DNA of 64,000 bases from Pseudomonas chlororaphis (GCA_001023535.1 CP011020.1:6284242-6348241); one strand, 5' to 3'; positions 41,851 through 57,828 are shown, numbered from the stretch's first letter. A program made the numbers and translations. Notes: a model not told the origin generated them from the sequence alone.

Positions 41851-42648
41851 ATGGCTAAGGTATTCGCGATAGCGAACCAGAAGGGTGGTGTGGGCAAGAC
41901 CACCACCTGCATCAACCTCGCAGCATCCCTGGTCGCGACCAAGCGCCGGGTGCTGCTGATCGATCTCGATCCACAGGGCAACGCCACCATGGGTAGCGGT
42001 GTGGATAAACATGGCTTGGAAAACTCCATCTACGACGTCCTGATCGGTGAGTGCGATCTGGGCCAGGCCATGCATTTTTCCGAACACGGCGGTTATCAAC
42101 TGCTGCCGGCCAACCGCGACCTGACGGCGGCCGAAGTGGTCCTGCTGGAAATGCAGATGAAGGAGAGCCGCCTGCGCAGTGCGTTAGCACCGATCCGGGA
42201 GAATTACGACTACATCCTGATCGACTGCCCGCCGTCGCTGTCGATGCTCACGCTCAATGCCTTGGTGGCCGCCGATGGCGTGATCATCCCCATGCAGTGC
42301 GAGTATTTCGCCCTGGAAGGGTTGAGCGACCTTGTGGATAACATCAAGCGCATCGCCGAGCTGCTGAACCCGGAGTTGAAGGTCGAAGGCCTGCTGCGGA
42401 CGATGTACGACCCGCGCCTGAGCCTGATGAACGACGTCTCGGCTCAGCTCAAGGAACATTTCGGCGAGCAGCTCTACGACACGGTCATCCCGCGCAACAT
42501 CCGCCTGGCCGAAGCGCCGAGCTACGGCATGCCGGCGCTGGCCTACGACAAACAATCCCGTGGTGCGCTGGCCTACCTGGCCCTGGCCGGCGAGATGGTT
42601 CGCCGCCAGCGCCGTAATCCACGCACCGCTGCAGCCCAGCCAACTTAA
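41851..42648 (+). CDS. parA: Chromosome partitioning ATPase ParA (Soj)
   Basis: 265 aa. Deviant Walker A QKGGVGKTTTCINL near residues 9-22, Walker A' DLDPQGNAT, and LPANRDLTAAEVVLL. Chromosomal type, short, lacking the plasmid ParA N-terminal HTH. Start ATG at 41851. Two exact DnaA boxes (42000 and 42333) lie in the gene. parB follows nine bases after. Confidence 0.97.
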   Translation: MAKVFAIANQKGGVGKTTTCINLAASLVATKRRVLLIDLDPQGNATMGSGVDKHGLENSIYDVLIGECDLGQAMHFSEHGGYQLLPANRDLTAAEVVLLEMQMKESRLRSALAPIRENYDYILIDCPPSLSMLTLNALVAADGVIIPMQCEYFALEGLSDLVDNIKRIAELLNPELKVEGLLRTMYDPRLSLMNDVSAQLKEHFGEQLYDTVIPRNIRLAEAPSYGMPALAYDKQSRGALAYLALAGEMVRRQRRNPRTAAAQPT

Positions 42649-42657
42649 GGAATCCCC

Positions 42658-43530
42658 ATGGCCGTCAAGAAACGAGGTCTCGGACGTGGACTGGATGCAC
42701 TGCTCAGCGGTCCTACGGTCAGTTCGCTGGAAGAACAGGCCGTGCAGGTGGATCAGCGTGAGTTGCAACACCTGCCGCTGGACCTGATCCAGCGGGGTAA
42801 ATACCAACCGCGCCGGGACATGGATCCCCAGGCGCTGGAAGAATTGGCCCAGTCGATCAAGAACCAGGGCGTGATGCAGCCGATCGTGGTGCGTCCGATC
42901 GCCAATGGCCGTTTCGAGATCATTGCCGGTGAACGCCGTTGGCGGGCCAGCCAGCAGGCCGGCCAGGAGACCATTCCGGCAATGGTGCGCGATGTGCCCG
43001 ATGAAGCCGCCATCGCCATGGCGCTGATCGAGAACATCCAGCGTGAAGACCTCAACCCGGTCGAAGAAGCGGTGGCCCTGCAGCGCTTGCAGCAGGAATT
43101 CCAACTGACCCAGCAACAAGTGGCCGAGGCCGTGGGCAAGTCGCGTGTGACCGTGGCCAACCTGCTGCGGCTGATTGCATTGCCGGAAGTCATCAAGACC
43201 ATGCTGTCCCATGGCGATCTGGAGATGGGGCATGCCCGGGCATTGCTGGGATTGCCGGAAAATCAACAGGTTGAAGGGGCGCGACACGTTGTCGCACGTG
43301 GTCTCACCGTGCGCCAGACCGAGGCACTGGTCCGCCAGTGGCTCAGTGGCAAACCAGCCCCTGTCGAACCCTCCAAACCCGACCCGGATATCGCCCGCCT
43401 CGAACAGCGCCTGGCCGAGCGCCTGGGCTCTGCGGTGCAGATTCGCCACGGCAAGAAGGGCAAGGGGCAATTGGTGATTGGTTACAACTCCCTCGATGAG
43501 CTGCAAGGTGTCCTTGCACACATTCGCTGA
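42658..43530 (+). CDS. parB: Chromosome partitioning protein ParB (Spo0J)
   Basis: 290 aa CTPase-type DNA-binding protein. CTP-binding region GERRWRASQQAG (residues about 90-101), HTH in TQQQVAEAVGKSRVTVANLLRL, and a C-terminal dimer domain. It should load at the parS sites at 26453 and 27087. Confidence 0.97.
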   Translation: MAVKKRGLGRGLDALLSGPTVSSLEEQAVQVDQRELQHLPLDLIQRGKYQPRRDMDPQALEELAQSIKNQGVMQPIVVRPIANGRFEIIAGERRWRASQQAGQETIPAMVRDVPDEAAIAMALIENIQREDLNPVEEAVALQRLQQEFQLTQQQVAEAVGKSRVTVANLLRLIALPEVIKTMLSHGDLEMGHARALLGLPENQQVEGARHVVARGLTVRQTEALVRQWLSGKPAPVEPSKPDPDIARLEQRLAERLGSAVQIRHGKKGKGQLVIGYNSLDELQGVLAHIR

Positions 43531-43575
43531 AACAATTGCCCTTGTAGCGCGCAGTCGGAAATCACTACCTGGCAG

Positions 43576-43604
43576 TTGAATAGGGGCAGAACCGCCCCTA
43601 TACT
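43576..43604 (+). promoter_or_regulatory. Promoter of the ATP synthase operon
   Basis: TTGAAT (43576-43581), 17-bp spacer, TATACT (43599-43604). The spacer is almost entirely a TAGGGGC-AGAACC-GCCCCTA inverted repeat (43581-43600). Confidence 0.7.
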
Positions 43605-43678
43605 CTGCGCGCATTTTGTCGGCACAAATTATGCCAAGTTATTGAATTATGGCGGCCGACCCTTGGAGAGCAAAAGCG

Positions 43679-44972
<1,294 letters not shown>

Positions 44973-45091
44973 GGCCAGTCTCGACTAGTCTGATGTCCTT
45001 CCCGGTCAAACGGGAAGGAGCCCGAACAGGGCTGATGAAACGATTTGTTTTACCCGCTTTAAATTAAAAAAACCTAAACCATACGACGTAA

Positions 45092-45364
<273 letters not shown>

Positions 45365-45422
45365 TTACTCGGATTCTTCGAGTAGTTTGATGTGATGGAC
45401 AACGTAACTGCGAGGTGTTGGC

Positions 45423-45893
45423 GTGAACATTAATGCGACCCTGATTGGCCAGTCCGTTGCGTTCCTGATTTTTGTACTGTTCTGCATGAAATTCGTATGG
45501 CCTCCGGTCATTGCGGCATTGCACGAACGTCAAAAGAAGATCGCTGATGGTCTGGACGCTGCCAGCCGAGCAGCTCGCGACCTGGAGTTGGCCCATGAGA
45601 AAGTGGGTCAGCAACTGCGCGAAGCGAAAGCTCAGGCAGCTGAAATCATCGAGCAAGCCAAGAAACGCGGTACCCAGATTGTCGACGAAGCCCGTGAACA
45701 GGCTCGCGTCGAAGCTGACCGTGTGAAGGCTCAGGCTCAAGCCGAGATCGAACAGGAACTCAACAGTGTCAAAGACGCGCTGCGTGCCCAAGTGGGTAGC
45801 CTGGCCGTTGGCGGTGCTTCGAAGATCCTGGGTGCCACAATCGATCAAAACGCGCACGCAGAGCTGGTTAACCAACTGGCTGCTGAAATCTAA
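45423..45893 (+). CDS. atpF: ATP synthase F0 subunit b
   Basis: 156 aa peripheral stalk. N-terminal membrane segment ([22 protein letters not shown]), then a charged coiled coil. Confidence 0.97.
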   Translation: MNINATLIGQSVAFLIFVLFCMKFVWPPVIAALHERQKKIADGLDAASRAARDLELAHEKVGQQLREAKAQAAEIIEQAKKRGTQIVDEAREQARVEADRVKAQAQAEIEQELNSVKDALRAQVGSLAVGGASKILGATIDQNAHAELVNQLAAEI

Positions 45894-45905
45894 GCGAGGG
45901 CGATC

Positions 45906-46442
45906 ATGGCAGAACTGACCACGTTGGCCCGACCTTACGCTAAGGCGGCCTTCGAGCACGCTCAGGCCCACCAGCAACTGGCCAATTGGTCAGCCATGCT
46001 CGGCCTGGCTGCAGCGGTGTCGCAAGACGACACCATGCAGCGCGTGCTCAAGGCCCCGCGACTGACGAGCGCAGAAAAGGCCGCCACGTTCATTGACGTG
46101 TGCGGCGACAAGTTCGATGCCAAGGCACAGAATTTCATTCACGTCGTTGCCGAAAACGACCGTCTCCCGCTTCTGCCGGAGATCGCCGCTCTTTTCGACC
46201 TGTACAAGGCTGAGCAAGAGAAGTCGGTAGACGTGGAAGTGACCAGTGCTTTTGCATTGAACCAAGAACAGCAAGACAAACTCGCCAAGGTTCTCAGTGC
46301 ACGACTCAACCGGGAAGTGCGCCTGCAAGTCGAGGAAGACAAGTCCCTGATTGGGGGCGTTGTCATCCGCGCCGGCGACCTGGTTATCGATGGCTCGATT
46401 CGCGGCAAAATCGCGAAACTTGCCGAAGCATTGAAATCTTGA
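45906..46442 (+). CDS. atpH: ATP synthase F1 subunit delta
   Basis: 178 aa. Starts [20 protein letters not shown]; links F1 to the stalk. It is 12 bases after atpF. Confidence 0.97.
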   Translation: MAELTTLARPYAKAAFEHAQAHQQLANWSAMLGLAAAVSQDDTMQRVLKAPRLTSAEKAATFIDVCGDKFDAKAQNFIHVVAENDRLPLLPEIAALFDLYKAEQEKSVDVEVTSAFALNQEQQDKLAKVLSARLNREVRLQVEEDKSLIGGVVIRAGDLVIDGSIRGKIAKLAEALKS

Positions 46443-46463
46443 GTTTGAAGGGGCAGCAGAGCA

Positions 46464-48008
46464 ATGCAGCAACTCAATCCTTCCGAAATAAGTGAAATTA
46501 TCAAGGGCCGCATCGAAAAGCTCGATGTGACCTCCCAAGCCCGTAACGAAGGCACTGTCGTCAGCGTATCTGACGGCATCGTGCGGATTCACGGTCTGGC
46601 CGACGTCATGTACGGCGAAATGATCGAGTTTCCGGGCGGCGTCTACGGTATGGCCCTCAACCTGGAGCAAGACTCTGTAGGTGCCGTGGTACTGGGCGCA
46701 TACACGACTCTGGCTGAAGGCATGAGCGCCAAGTGCACCGGCCGCATCCTCGAAGTTCCGGTAGGTAAGGAACTGCTGGGTCGCGTTGTCGACGCACTGG
46801 GTAACCCTGTTGACGGCAAAGGTCCGCTGAACAACACCGAGACCGACGCGGTCGAGAAAGTTGCTCCTGGCGTGATCTGGCGTAAGTCGGTAGACCAGCC
46901 TGTACAGACTGGCTACAAGGCTGTCGATGCCATGATCCCTGTCGGCCGTGGCCAGCGTGAGCTGATCATCGGTGACCGTCAGATCGGTAAGACCGCTCTG
47001 GCGATCGACGCGATCATCAACCAGAAAAACAGCGGCATCTTCTGCGTCTACGTAGCCATCGGTCAGAAACAATCGACCATCGCCAACGTGGTTCGCAAGC
47101 TGGAAGAAAACGGCGCCCTGGCCAACACCATCATCGTGGCAGCCAGTGCTTCGGAATCGGCCGCACTGCAATTCCTGGCACCGTACTCCGGTTGCACCAT
47201 GGGCGAATACTTCCGCGACCGCGGTGAAGACGCGCTGATCGTTTATGACGATCTGTCCAAGCAGGCAGTGGCTTACCGCCAGATCTCCCTGCTGCTGCGC
47301 CGTCCACCAGGCCGTGAAGCCTACCCAGGCGACGTGTTCTATCTCCACTCCCGTCTGCTGGAGCGCGCTTCCCGCGTTTCGGAAGAGTACGTCGAGAAGT
47401 TCACCAACGGCGCAGTGACTGGCAAGACCGGTTCCCTGACCGCCCTGCCGATCATCGAAACCCAGGCTGGCGACGTTTCCGCGTTCGTTCCGACCAACGT
47501 GATTTCCATCACCGACGGTCAGATCTTCCTGGAATCGGCCATGTTCAACTCGGGCATCCGTCCTGCTGTGAACGCCGGTGTTTCGGTATCCCGTGTAGGT
47601 GGTGCCGCTCAGACCAAGATCATCAAGAAGCTGTCCGGTGGTATCCGTACCGCCCTGGCCCAGTACCGTGAACTGGCGGCATTCGCCCAGTTCGCTTCTG
47701 ACCTGGACGAAGCGACCCGTAAGCAACTTGAGCATGGTCAGCGCGTTACCGAGCTGATGAAGCAGAAGCAATACGCACCGATGTCGATCGCTGACATGGC
47801 GCTGTCGCTGTATGCCGCTGAGCGTGGGTTCCTGACTGACATTGAAATCACCAAGATCGGCAGCTTCGAACAAGCGCTGATTGCTTTCTTCAACCGCGAT
47901 CACGCCGATTTGATGGCCAAGATCAACGTGAAGGGTGACTTCAATGACGAAATCGACGCTGGCCTGAAGGCTGGTATCGAGAAGTTCAAGGCCACCCAAA
48001 CCTGGTAA
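46464..48008 (+). CDS. atpA: ATP synthase F1 subunit alpha
   Basis: 514 aa non-catalytic nucleotide-binding subunit. P-loop [13 protein letters not shown] near residue 169. Followed by a 50-bp gap with AAGCCGCAG... SD region for atpG. Confidence 0.98.
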   Translation: MQQLNPSEISEIIKGRIEKLDVTSQARNEGTVVSVSDGIVRIHGLADVMYGEMIEFPGGVYGMALNLEQDSVGAVVLGAYTTLAEGMSAKCTGRILEVPVGKELLGRVVDALGNPVDGKGPLNNTETDAVEKVAPGVIWRKSVDQPVQTGYKAVDAMIPVGRGQRELIIGDRQIGKTALAIDAIINQKNSGIFCVYVAIGQKQSTIANVVRKLEENGALANTIIVAASASESAALQFLAPYSGCTMGEYFRDRGEDALIVYDDLSKQAVAYRQISLLLRRPPGREAYPGDVFYLHSRLLERASRVSEEYVEKFTNGAVTGKTGSLTALPIIETQAGDVSAFVPTNVISITDGQIFLESAMFNSGIRPAVNAGVSVSRVGGAAQTKIIKKLSGGIRTALAQYRELAAFAQFASDLDEATRKQLEHGQRVTELMKQKQYAPMSIADMALSLYAAERGFLTDIEITKIGSFEQALIAFFNRDHADLMAKINVKGDFNDEIDAGLKAGIEKFKATQTW

Positions 48009-48058
48009 GCCGCAGCGGGAGCCGCAAGGCTCCCGCTTGCTAACCTGATAGGTGTTAC

Positions 48059-48919
48059 ATGGCAGGCGCAAAAGAGATTCGCAGTAAGATTGCGAGCATC
48101 AAAAGCACGCAAAAGATTACCAGCGCCATGGAAAAAGTGGCGGTCAGCAAAATGCGCAAGGCACAAATGCGCATGGCTGCTAGCCGTCCTTATGCGGAGC
48201 GCATCCGCCAGGTGATTGGTCATCTGGCCAACGCCAACCCGGAATACCGCCACCCGTTCATGATCGACCGCGCCGTCAAGCGCGTCGGTTACGTCGTGGT
48301 GAGCAGTGACCGTGGTCTGTGCGGTGGCTTGAACACCAACCTGTTCAAGGCCCTGGTCAAGGACATGGCGGTAAACCGCGAACAAGGCGTCGAGATCGAT
48401 CTGTGCGTGGTCGGTAGCAAGGGTGCGGCTTTCTTCCGCAACTTCGGCGGTAACGTCGTCGCTGCTATCAGCCACCTGGGTGAAGAGCCGTCGATCAATG
48501 ACCTGATCGGCAGCGTCAAGGTGATGCTGGATGCTTACCTGGAAGGCCGGATCGACCGCCTGTCCGTGGTATCCAACAAGTTCATCAACACCATGACGCA
48601 ACAGCCGACCGTGGAGCAGTTGATTCCACTGGTGGCGACCCCGGAACAGGAACTCAAGCACCACTGGGACTATCTCTACGAACCGGATGCCAAGGAGCTG
48701 CTCGACGGCTTGATGGTCCGCTACGTGGAGTCGCAGGTCTACCAGGCGGTGGTCGAGAACAACGCAGCTGAACAAGCCGCGCGGATGATCGCGATGAAGA
48801 ACGCTACCGACAACGCCGGTGATTTGATCAGCGATTTGCAGCTGATCTACAACAAGGCGCGTCAGGCTGCGATCACCCAAGAGATCTCGGAAATCGTCGG
48901 CGGCGCTGCCGCGGTTTAA
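48059..48919 (+). CDS. atpG: ATP synthase F1 subunit gamma
   Basis: 286 aa central rotor. Starts [21 protein letters not shown] and ends [16 protein letters not shown], the expected coiled-coil ends. Confidence 0.98.
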   Translation: MAGAKEIRSKIASIKSTQKITSAMEKVAVSKMRKAQMRMAASRPYAERIRQVIGHLANANPEYRHPFMIDRAVKRVGYVVVSSDRGLCGGLNTNLFKALVKDMAVNREQGVEIDLCVVGSKGAAFFRNFGGNVVAAISHLGEEPSINDLIGSVKVMLDAYLEGRIDRLSVVSNKFINTMTQQPTVEQLIPLVATPEQELKHHWDYLYEPDAKELLDGLMVRYVESQVYQAVVENNAAEQAARMIAMKNATDNAGDLISDLQLIYNKARQAAITQEISEIVGGAAAV

Positions 48920-50323
<1,404 letters not shown>

Positions 50324-50368
50324 TCCCGGCGCCCGGCAACGGGCGCTAATTTAGGTTGAGGCAATCAG

Positions 50369-50794
50369 ATGGCTATGACAGTCCATTGCGATATCGTCAG
50401 TGCGGAAGGGGAAATTTTCTCCGGTCTGGTCGAGTTTGTGGTTGCGCACGGTGAACTGGGGGATCTTGGTATCGCCCTGGGGCACGCACCGCTGATCACC
50501 AGCTTGAAGCCAGGTCCGATTAGTCTGACCAAGCAGGGCGGGGAAAAAGAGGTGTTCTACATCTCGGGTGGTTTCCTCGAGGTTCAGCCGAACATGGTCA
50601 AGGTCCTTGCCGACACCGTGCAACGTGCTGCCGACCTGGACGAAGCCTCCGCTCAGGAAGCCGTCAAGGCTGCCGAGAAGGCCCTGCACGAAAAAGGCGC
50701 AGACTTCGACTACGGTTCTGCTGCTGCACGTCTGGCCGAGGCCGCAGCCCAGCTGCGCACCGTCCAGCAGATCCGCAAGAAGTTCGGCGGCTAA
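50369..50794 (+). CDS. atpC: ATP synthase F1 subunit epsilon
   Basis: 141 aa. N-terminal beta-sandwich ([26 protein letters not shown]) and C-terminal helical hairpin. Last gene of the operon. Confidence 0.97.
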   Translation: MAMTVHCDIVSAEGEIFSGLVEFVVAHGELGDLGIALGHAPLITSLKPGPISLTKQGGEKEVFYISGGFLEVQPNMVKVLADTVQRAADLDEASAQEAVKAAEKALHEKGADFDYGSAAARLAEAAAQLRTVQQIRKKFGG

Positions 50795-50820
50795 GCCGTC
50801 CGCTTTCTGCGTGATTGATT

Positions 50821-50848
50821 AAAAAGGGTAGCCTCGGCTACCCTTTTT
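50821..50848 (+). terminator. Terminator of the atp operon
   Basis: AAAAAGGGTAGC-CTCG-GCTACCCTTTTT followed by CTTTTT. 27 bp after atpC. Confidence 0.95.
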
Positions 50849-50908
50849 CTTTTTCCGACACTCATCATCTGGTCGCAGCCGCTGACCACCCAGGATTGGT
50901 AGCCAGTC

Positions 50909-52276
50909 ATGTCTCTCGAAATCGTTATCCTCGCGGCCGGTCAAGGCACCCGCATGCGCTCGGCGCTGCCCAAGGTACTGCATCCGGTGGCGGGGCGTTC
51001 CATGCTTGGCCATGTTATCCACAGCGCTCGGCAACTTGATCCACAGCGCATCCATGTCGTGATCGGCCACGGCGCCGATGCCGTTCGTGAACGCCTGGCC
51101 GCCGATGACCTGAATTTCGTCCTGCAGGACAAGCAACTGGGGACCGGCCATGCCGTCGCCCAGGCCGTGCCGTTCATCACCGCCGACACGGTACTGATCC
51201 TGTATGGCGACGTACCGCTGATCGAGGTCGACACCCTGCAACGCCTGCTCAAGCAGGTTGCGCCACAACAGCTGGGCCTGCTGACCGTCGAGCTGGATGA
51301 CCCCACGGGTTACGGGCGCATCGTGCGCAATGCCGACGGCCAGGTCACCGAGATTGTCGAGCAGAAGGACGCCAACCAGGCCCAACTTGCTATCACCGAG
51401 GGCAACACCGGGATTCTCGCCGTACCGGCCGGGCGCCTGGGTGACTGGATGAGCCGCCTTTCGAACAACAACGCCCAGGGCGAGTACTACCTGACCGATG
51501 TGATTGCCATGGCGGTCGCGGACGGCCTGGTGGTGGCCACCGAGCAACCCCTGGATGCCATGGAAGTGCAGGGCGCCAACGACCGCCGGCAGTTGGCCGA
51601 GCTGGAGCGTCATTATCAACTGCGCGCCGCCCGCCGCCTAATGGCCCAGGGCGTGACCCTGCGCGACCCGGCTCGTTTCGATGTGCGCGGTGAGGTCAGC
51701 GTGGGTCGCGATGTGGTTATCGACATCAACGTCATCCTCGAGGGCAACGTGGTGATCGAAGATGACGTGGTCATCGGCCCGAACTGCGTGATCAAGGACA
51801 GCACTTTGCGCAAGGGTGCGGTGATCAAGGCCAACAGTCACCTGGACGGCGCGATCATGGGCGAAGGCAGCGACGCCGGCCCGTTCGCCCGTTTGCGCCC
51901 CGGCTCCGTGCTGGATGCTCGCGCCCATGTGGGTAACTTCGTCGAGCTGAAGAACGCGCACTTGGGCGAAGGGGCCAAGGCCGGCCACTTGACCTACCTG
52001 GGAGACGCCGAGGTGGGCGCCCGCACCAACATTGGCGCCGGCACCATCACCTGCAACTACGATGGCGCGAACAAGTGGAAGACCGTGTTGGGGGAGGACG
52101 TGTTCATCGGCTCCAACAACTCCCTGGTGGCGCCTGTGGATATCTCCAGCGGCGCGACGACAGCAGCCGGGTCGACCATCAACCAGAATGTGGATAAATC
52201 GCAACTGGCCGTAGGGCGCGCGCGTCAGCGCAACATCGATAACTGGAAGCGTCCAGAGAAAATCAAGAAGTCCTAA
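50909..52276 (+). CDS. glmU: Bifunctional GlmU (GlcN-1-P acetyltransferase / UDP-GlcNAc pyrophosphorylase)
   Basis: 455 aa. N-terminal uridyltransferase with [20 protein letters not shown]-terminal left-handed beta helix with hexapeptide repeats ([26 protein letters not shown]). Makes UDP-GlcNAc for peptidoglycan and LPS. DnaA boxes occur at 51015 and 52189 in the gene. Confidence 0.98.
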   Translation: MSLEIVILAAGQGTRMRSALPKVLHPVAGRSMLGHVIHSARQLDPQRIHVVIGHGADAVRERLAADDLNFVLQDKQLGTGHAVAQAVPFITADTVLILYGDVPLIEVDTLQRLLKQVAPQQLGLLTVELDDPTGYGRIVRNADGQVTEIVEQKDANQAQLAITEGNTGILAVPAGRLGDWMSRLSNNNAQGEYYLTDVIAMAVADGLVVATEQPLDAMEVQGANDRRQLAELERHYQLRAARRLMAQGVTLRDPARFDVRGEVSVGRDVVIDINVILEGNVVIEDDVVIGPNCVIKDSTLRKGAVIKANSHLDGAIMGEGSDAGPFARLRPGSVLDARAHVGNFVELKNAHLGEGAKAGHLTYLGDAEVGARTNIGAGTITCNYDGANKWKTVLGEDVFIGSNNSLVAPVDISSGATTAAGSTINQNVDKSQLAVGRARQRNIDNWKRPEKIKKS

Positions 52277-52291
52277 GTTATCCACAACCCC

Positions 52292-52380
52292 TGTGGGAGC
52301 GGGCTTGCTCGCGAAAGCGTCGTGTCAGTTCATGCTGTACTGTCTGATTCGACCCCTTCGCGAGCAAGCCCGCTCCCACA
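52292..52380. repeat. REPIN, perfect 24-bp inverted arms
   Basis: A 24-bp arm at 52292-52315 (starts TGTGGGAGCGGGCTTGCTCG) and its exact inverse at 52357-52380, with a 41-bp centre. Intact, so probably recently moved or kept by the genome's REP transposase. No RAYT gene in the window. Confidence 0.88.
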
Positions 52381-52458
52381 TTGATCTAATGATTTCTGAA
52401 TTTTTCTGCCCCCGCCTTGACGATTGCACGGCAATAGGTTTTGATTGCTTACGTTATC

Positions 52459-52471
52459 TTTCGAATCGAAA
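52459..52471. promoter_or_regulatory. Palindrome upstream of the DeoR regulator
   Basis: TTTCGA-A-TCGAAA, perfect 13-bp site 11 bp upstream of the regulator's ATG. TTTCG-type repeats are common DeoR-family operators, so autoregulation is plausible. Confidence 0.5.
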
Positions 52472-52482
52472 CTTATCTCGCC

Positions 52483-53259
52483 ATGTCGAAACGCAATACG
52501 CCACAGCGCCGCCACAATATCCTTGCCTTACTCCAGGAGCAGGGTGAGGTCAGTGTGGATGAGCTGGCCAAACGCTTCGAAACCTCGGAGGTTACGATTC
52601 GCAAGGATCTCGCCGCCCTGGAAACCAACGGCCTGTTGCTGCGCCGCTACGGTGGCGCGGTGCCGATGCCGCAGGAGCTGGTGGCCGACAACGGGAAAGC
52701 CGTCTCCAGCTACAAGCAGGCGATTGCCCGGGCCGCTGTGAAGCGGATCCGCGAACACGCGCGCATCATCATCGACAGCGGCAGCACCACGGCGGCCATG
52801 ATCCCTCAACTGGGCCAGCAGCCCGGGCTGGTAGTCATGACCAACTCCCTGCACGTCGCCAGGGCCCTGAACGAGCTGGAGCACGAACCGGTGCTGTTGA
52901 TGACCGGTGGCACCTGGGACCCGCATTCCGAATCATTCCAGGGCCAGGTCGCCGAACAGGTCCTGCGTTCCTATGACTTCGACCAGTTGTTCATCGGTGC
53001 CGACGGTATCGATCTGGTCCGTGGCACCACCACCTTCAACGAACTGCTGGGCCTGAGCCGTGTGATGGCTGAGGTTGCCCGCGAAGTGATCGTGATGGTG
53101 GAGGCCGACAAGATCGGCCGCAAGATCCCCAACCTGGAACTGCCGTGGAGCAGCGTCCATACCCTCATTACCGATGATCGCCTGCCCGTAGAGGCCCGCG
53201 ATCAGATTCAGGCCCGCGGCATCAATGTGATCTGCGCGTCTGTCAGCCAGGAGAAATAA
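52483..53259 (+). CDS. DeoR/GlpR-family transcription regulator (probable GlmS-linked)
   Basis: 258 aa from the ATG at 52483; the earlier in-frame start is unlikely because it overlaps the palindrome. N-terminal [41 protein letters not shown], then the sugar-phosphate isomerase-like sensor domain with IIIDSGSTT and ADGID. Located between glmU and glmS, one base before glmS, so probable control of amino-sugar supply. Effector not known; GlcN6P is a guess from context. Confidence 0.85.
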   Translation: MSKRNTPQRRHNILALLQEQGEVSVDELAKRFETSEVTIRKDLAALETNGLLLRRYGGAVPMPQELVADNGKAVSSYKQAIARAAVKRIREHARIIIDSGSTTAAMIPQLGQQPGLVVMTNSLHVARALNELEHEPVLLMTGGTWDPHSESFQGQVAEQVLRSYDFDQLFIGADGIDLVRGTTTFNELLGLSRVMAEVAREVIVMVEADKIGRKIPNLELPWSSVHTLITDDRLPVEARDQIQARGINVICASVSQEK

Positions 53260-53260
53260 C

Positions 53261-55096
53261 ATGTGTGGAATTGTCGGCGCCGTTGCTGAACGTAATATCA
53301 CTGCAATCTTGATCGAAGGCCTCAAGCGCCTGGAATATCGCGGCTACGACAGTGCCGGCGTGGCGGTTTTCACCAACGACCAGACGCTTGAGCGGATGCG
53401 CCGCCCTGGCAAGGTCAGTGAGCTGGAGCAGGCGCTGGACGCCGAGCCGCTGGTCGGTCGCCTTGGCATCGCACACACCCGCTGGGCCACCCATGGCGCG
53501 CCGTGCGAGCGTAACGCCCACCCGCATTTCTCCGGCGGCGACCTGGCGGTGGTGCACAATGGCATCATCGAAAACCACGAAGCCCTGCGTGAACAGCTCA
53601 AGGCGCTCGGCTATGTGTTCACTTCCGACACCGACACCGAAGTCATCGCCCACCTGCTCAACCACAAGCTCAAGGACCTGGCGGACTTGACCGCAGCCCT
53701 CAAGGCGACCGTCAAGGAACTGCACGGCGCCTATGGCCTGGCGGTCATCAGCGCCAAACAGCCGGATCGCCTGGTGGCGGCCCGCAGCGGCAGCCCGTTG
53801 GTGATCGGCCTCGGCCTTGGGGAAAACTTCCTGGCGTCCGACCAGTTGGCCCTGCGCCAGGTCACCGACCGCTTCATGTACCTGGAAGAGGGCGATATCG
53901 CCGAGATCCGCCGCGACAGCGTGCAGATTTGGGACATCGAGGGCAAAGCCGTCGAACGTGAAACCGTTCAGTACCGCGACGGCGCCGAAGCCGCCGACAA
54001 GGGCGAGTTCCGTCACTTCATGCTCAAGGAAATCCATGAGCAGCCAGCCGTGGTGCAACGCACCCTGGAAGGGCGCATGAGCCAGACCCAGGTGCTGGTC
54101 CAGGCCTTCGGCCCGCAAGCGGCCGAGCTGTTCGCCAAGGTGCGCAATGTGCAGATCGTCGCGTGCGGCACCAGCTATCACGCCGGCATGGTCGCCCGTT
54201 ACTGGCTGGAAGAGTTGGCCGGGATTCCGTGTCAGGTCGAAGTGGCCAGCGAGTTCCGTTACCGCAAGGTGGTGGTGCAACCCGATTCGCTGTTCGTCAC
54301 CATTTCCCAGTCCGGCGAAACCGCCGACACCCTGGCGGCCCTGCGCAACGCCAAGGAGCTGGGCTTCCTCGCCAGCCTGGCGATCTGCAACGTGGGCATC
54401 AGCTCACTGGTGCGTGAGTCCGACCTGACCCTGCTGACCCAGGCTGGCCGCGAGATCGGCGTGGCGTCGACCAAGGCGTTCACCACCCAGCTGGTCGGCC
54501 TGTTGCTGTTGACCCTGTCGTTGGGTCAGGTGCGCGGCACGTTGGCCGAGGGCGTCGAGGCAAAACTGGTGGAAGAACTGCGCCGCCTGCCGACGCGCCT
54601 GGGCGAGGCCCTGGCGATGGACAGCACCGTGGAAAAAATCGCCGAGCTGTTCGCCGAGAAAAACCACACCCTGTTCCTCGGCCGTGGCGCGCAATTCCCG
54701 GTGGCGATGGAAGGGGCCTTGAAGCTCAAGGAAATTTCCTACATCCACGCCGAAGCCTACCCTGCCGGCGAGCTCAAGCATGGCCCGTTGGCCCTGGTGG
54801 ACAACGACATGCCGGTGGTCACCGTGGCACCGAACAACGAGCTGCTGGAAAAACTCAAGTCCAACCTGCAGGAAGTGCGCGCCCGCGGCGGCCAGTTGAT
54901 CGTCTTTGCCGACGAAAAAGCCGGCATGACCAACGGCGAAGGCACCCACGTGGTTCACATGCCACACATCCACGACATCCTGTCGCCGATCCTCTACACC
55001 CTCCCGCTGCAACTGCTGTCGTACTACGTGGCCGTGCTCAAGGGCACGGACGTGGACCAGCCGCGCAATCTGGCGAAGTCTGTGACGGTGGAGTGA
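53261..55096 (+). CDS. glmS: Glutamine--fructose-6-phosphate aminotransferase
   Basis: 611 aa. Class II glutaminase with nucleophile Cys2 ([12 protein letters not shown]), then two SIS domains ([31 protein letters not shown]) and the C-terminal [31 protein letters not shown] family end. First step of hexosamine synthesis. The Tn7 attachment point is expected about 25 bp after the stop. The terminating hairpins lie at 55103 and 55145. Confidence 0.98.
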   Translation: MCGIVGAVAERNITAILIEGLKRLEYRGYDSAGVAVFTNDQTLERMRRPGKVSELEQALDAEPLVGRLGIAHTRWATHGAPCERNAHPHFSGGDLAVVHNGIIENHEALREQLKALGYVFTSDTDTEVIAHLLNHKLKDLADLTAALKATVKELHGAYGLAVISAKQPDRLVAARSGSPLVIGLGLGENFLASDQLALRQVTDRFMYLEEGDIAEIRRDSVQIWDIEGKAVERETVQYRDGAEAADKGEFRHFMLKEIHEQPAVVQRTLEGRMSQTQVLVQAFGPQAAELFAKVRNVQIVACGTSYHAGMVARYWLEELAGIPCQVEVASEFRYRKVVVQPDSLFVTISQSGETADTLAALRNAKELGFLASLAICNVGISSLVRESDLTLLTQAGREIGVASTKAFTTQLVGLLLLTLSLGQVRGTLAEGVEAKLVEELRRLPTRLGEALAMDSTVEKIAELFAEKNHTLFLGRGAQFPVAMEGALKLKEISYIHAEAYPAGELKHGPLALVDNDMPVVTVAPNNELLEKLKSNLQEVRARGGQLIVFADEKAGMTNGEGTHVVHMPHIHDILSPILYTLPLQLLSYYVAVLKGTDVDQPRNLAKSVTVE

Positions 55097-55102
55097 GTCG
55101 TC

Positions 55103-55173
55103 CACCAAGAGCCAGGTTTCTTGGTGATCCTGCGTAATGAATCTGAGCGGGTTTAGCGCTGCTAAACCCGCTC
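55103..55173 (+). terminator. Two hairpins after glmS (terminator and attTn7 site)
   Basis: An 8-bp hairpin (55103-55126) and a perfect 13-bp hairpin with a GCT loop (55145-55173), lacking a clean U-tract. attTn7 is expected near 55120 by analogy with other Pseudomonas. Confidence 0.55.
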
Positions 55174-55285
55174 ATTCGTCCAAGCCGCATCGTCCTTTAC
55201 GCATGGCTGGCGCTTCGCCAAATAGCTGAAGAGAACCCGACTAAACATCTGGGCTTATCTTGAGAAACCAAATTTGGGTTTGAAG

Positions 55286-55322
55286 GTATTTTTTCTTTTT
55301 TTTCTAAATATTAAAAAAATAC
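55286..55322. promoter_or_regulatory. hipB-type operator A
   Basis: GTATTTTTT at 55286-55294 and its exact inverse AAAAAATAC at 55314-55322, span 37 bp. Confidence 0.55.
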
Positions 55323-55368
55323 TTTCATTTTTCCTCATTAGAGGCCGATATCAGGCATCTCTGTGCTA

Positions 55369-57117
<1,749 letters not shown>

Positions 57118-57120
57118 GCG

Positions 57121-57828
57121 CTACTCCAGAAAACACCGGTCAAAAAGATAAACGCTGCCCGGCTTCAGGTTTTCCAGCGTGCGCTGGGGGCGGCCGCCGT
57201 CGCCGCTTTTCTTGCGCCCGGTCTCTTGCAGGTAGCCTGCTTCGGTCATCTTCAGCAGACGCTGGCGCATGCTGGTCTTGAGTACCGGGCGTTCGAGCAC
57301 CACAGAGAAGATGCCCACGGCTTGCGGCGCGCTGAACTCGGGGCCGAGGAACATCAGCGGCAGGCTGCTGTAGAGGGATTTGGACAACAGCCGTTCCTGG
57401 ACGGCGGCCACCAGGCTGTTGTGATCGAAGGGCAGTTTGATCGTGGCATCCGCGACGTCCTTGAGCGGGAAGAAACCCTGGTGCTCGGCGAGCTGGACCG
57501 CCTCGCTGGCAATCGCCAGGTAGAACGTCGACGACGACCAGCAACGCGGGTCGCGGAAGGCGTCGCCGACGGTGCCGACCTGTTCGATCCAGGCCAGTGG
57601 CATCCCTACCTTGTTGGAGTGACGCAGGCGCTCCACGGCGTCGTTCAGCGTCAGATCTTCAACCCCCCCATTGACTACGATCCCGGGCAGCGCCCAGTGG
57701 CCGGCGAACGGTTCGGCCTCCCTGCGGTTCAAGAGAATTTCGATGGCCTGGGCTTGCCGGTTGAAGCGCAGCACGCAGAGGTCGATGGTATGCAGGTAAT
57801 CGCGCGTGGGGGCGGTGCTATTGCGCAT
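57121..57828 (-). CDS. nrtR: NrtR-type Nudix-related transcriptional repressor of NAD genes
   Basis: 235 aa from the ATG at 57828, overlapping the 3' end of nadD2 by 11 bases. The N-terminal Nudix-like domain (residues 10-145) has lost the catalytic Nudix box: in the expected region it reads GGVEDLTLNDAVERLRHSNKVG. The C-terminal winged helix holds SMRQRLLKMTEAGYLQETGRKKSGDGGRPQRT. Family members sense ADP-ribose and repress NAD salvage genes; the neighbouring pnc/nad genes fit. Confidence 0.9.
   Translation of the reverse strand: MRNSTAPTRDYLHTIDLCVLRFNRQAQAIEILLNRREAEPFAGHWALPGIVVNGGVEDLTLNDAVERLRHSNKVGMPLAWIEQVGTVGDAFRDPRCWSSSTFYLAIASEAVQLAEHQGFFPLKDVADATIKLPFDHNSLVAAVQERLLSKSLYSSLPLMFLGPEFSAPQAVGIFSVVLERPVLKTSMRQRLLKMTEAGYLQETGRKKSGDGGRPQRTLENLKPGSVYLFDRCFLE

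Noticed and set aside
45990..48071. Minus-strand frame opposite atpH/atpA
   Set aside because: Shadow of the atp genes; no motif.
53243..54280. Minus-strand frame opposite glmS
   Set aside because: Shadow of glmS.
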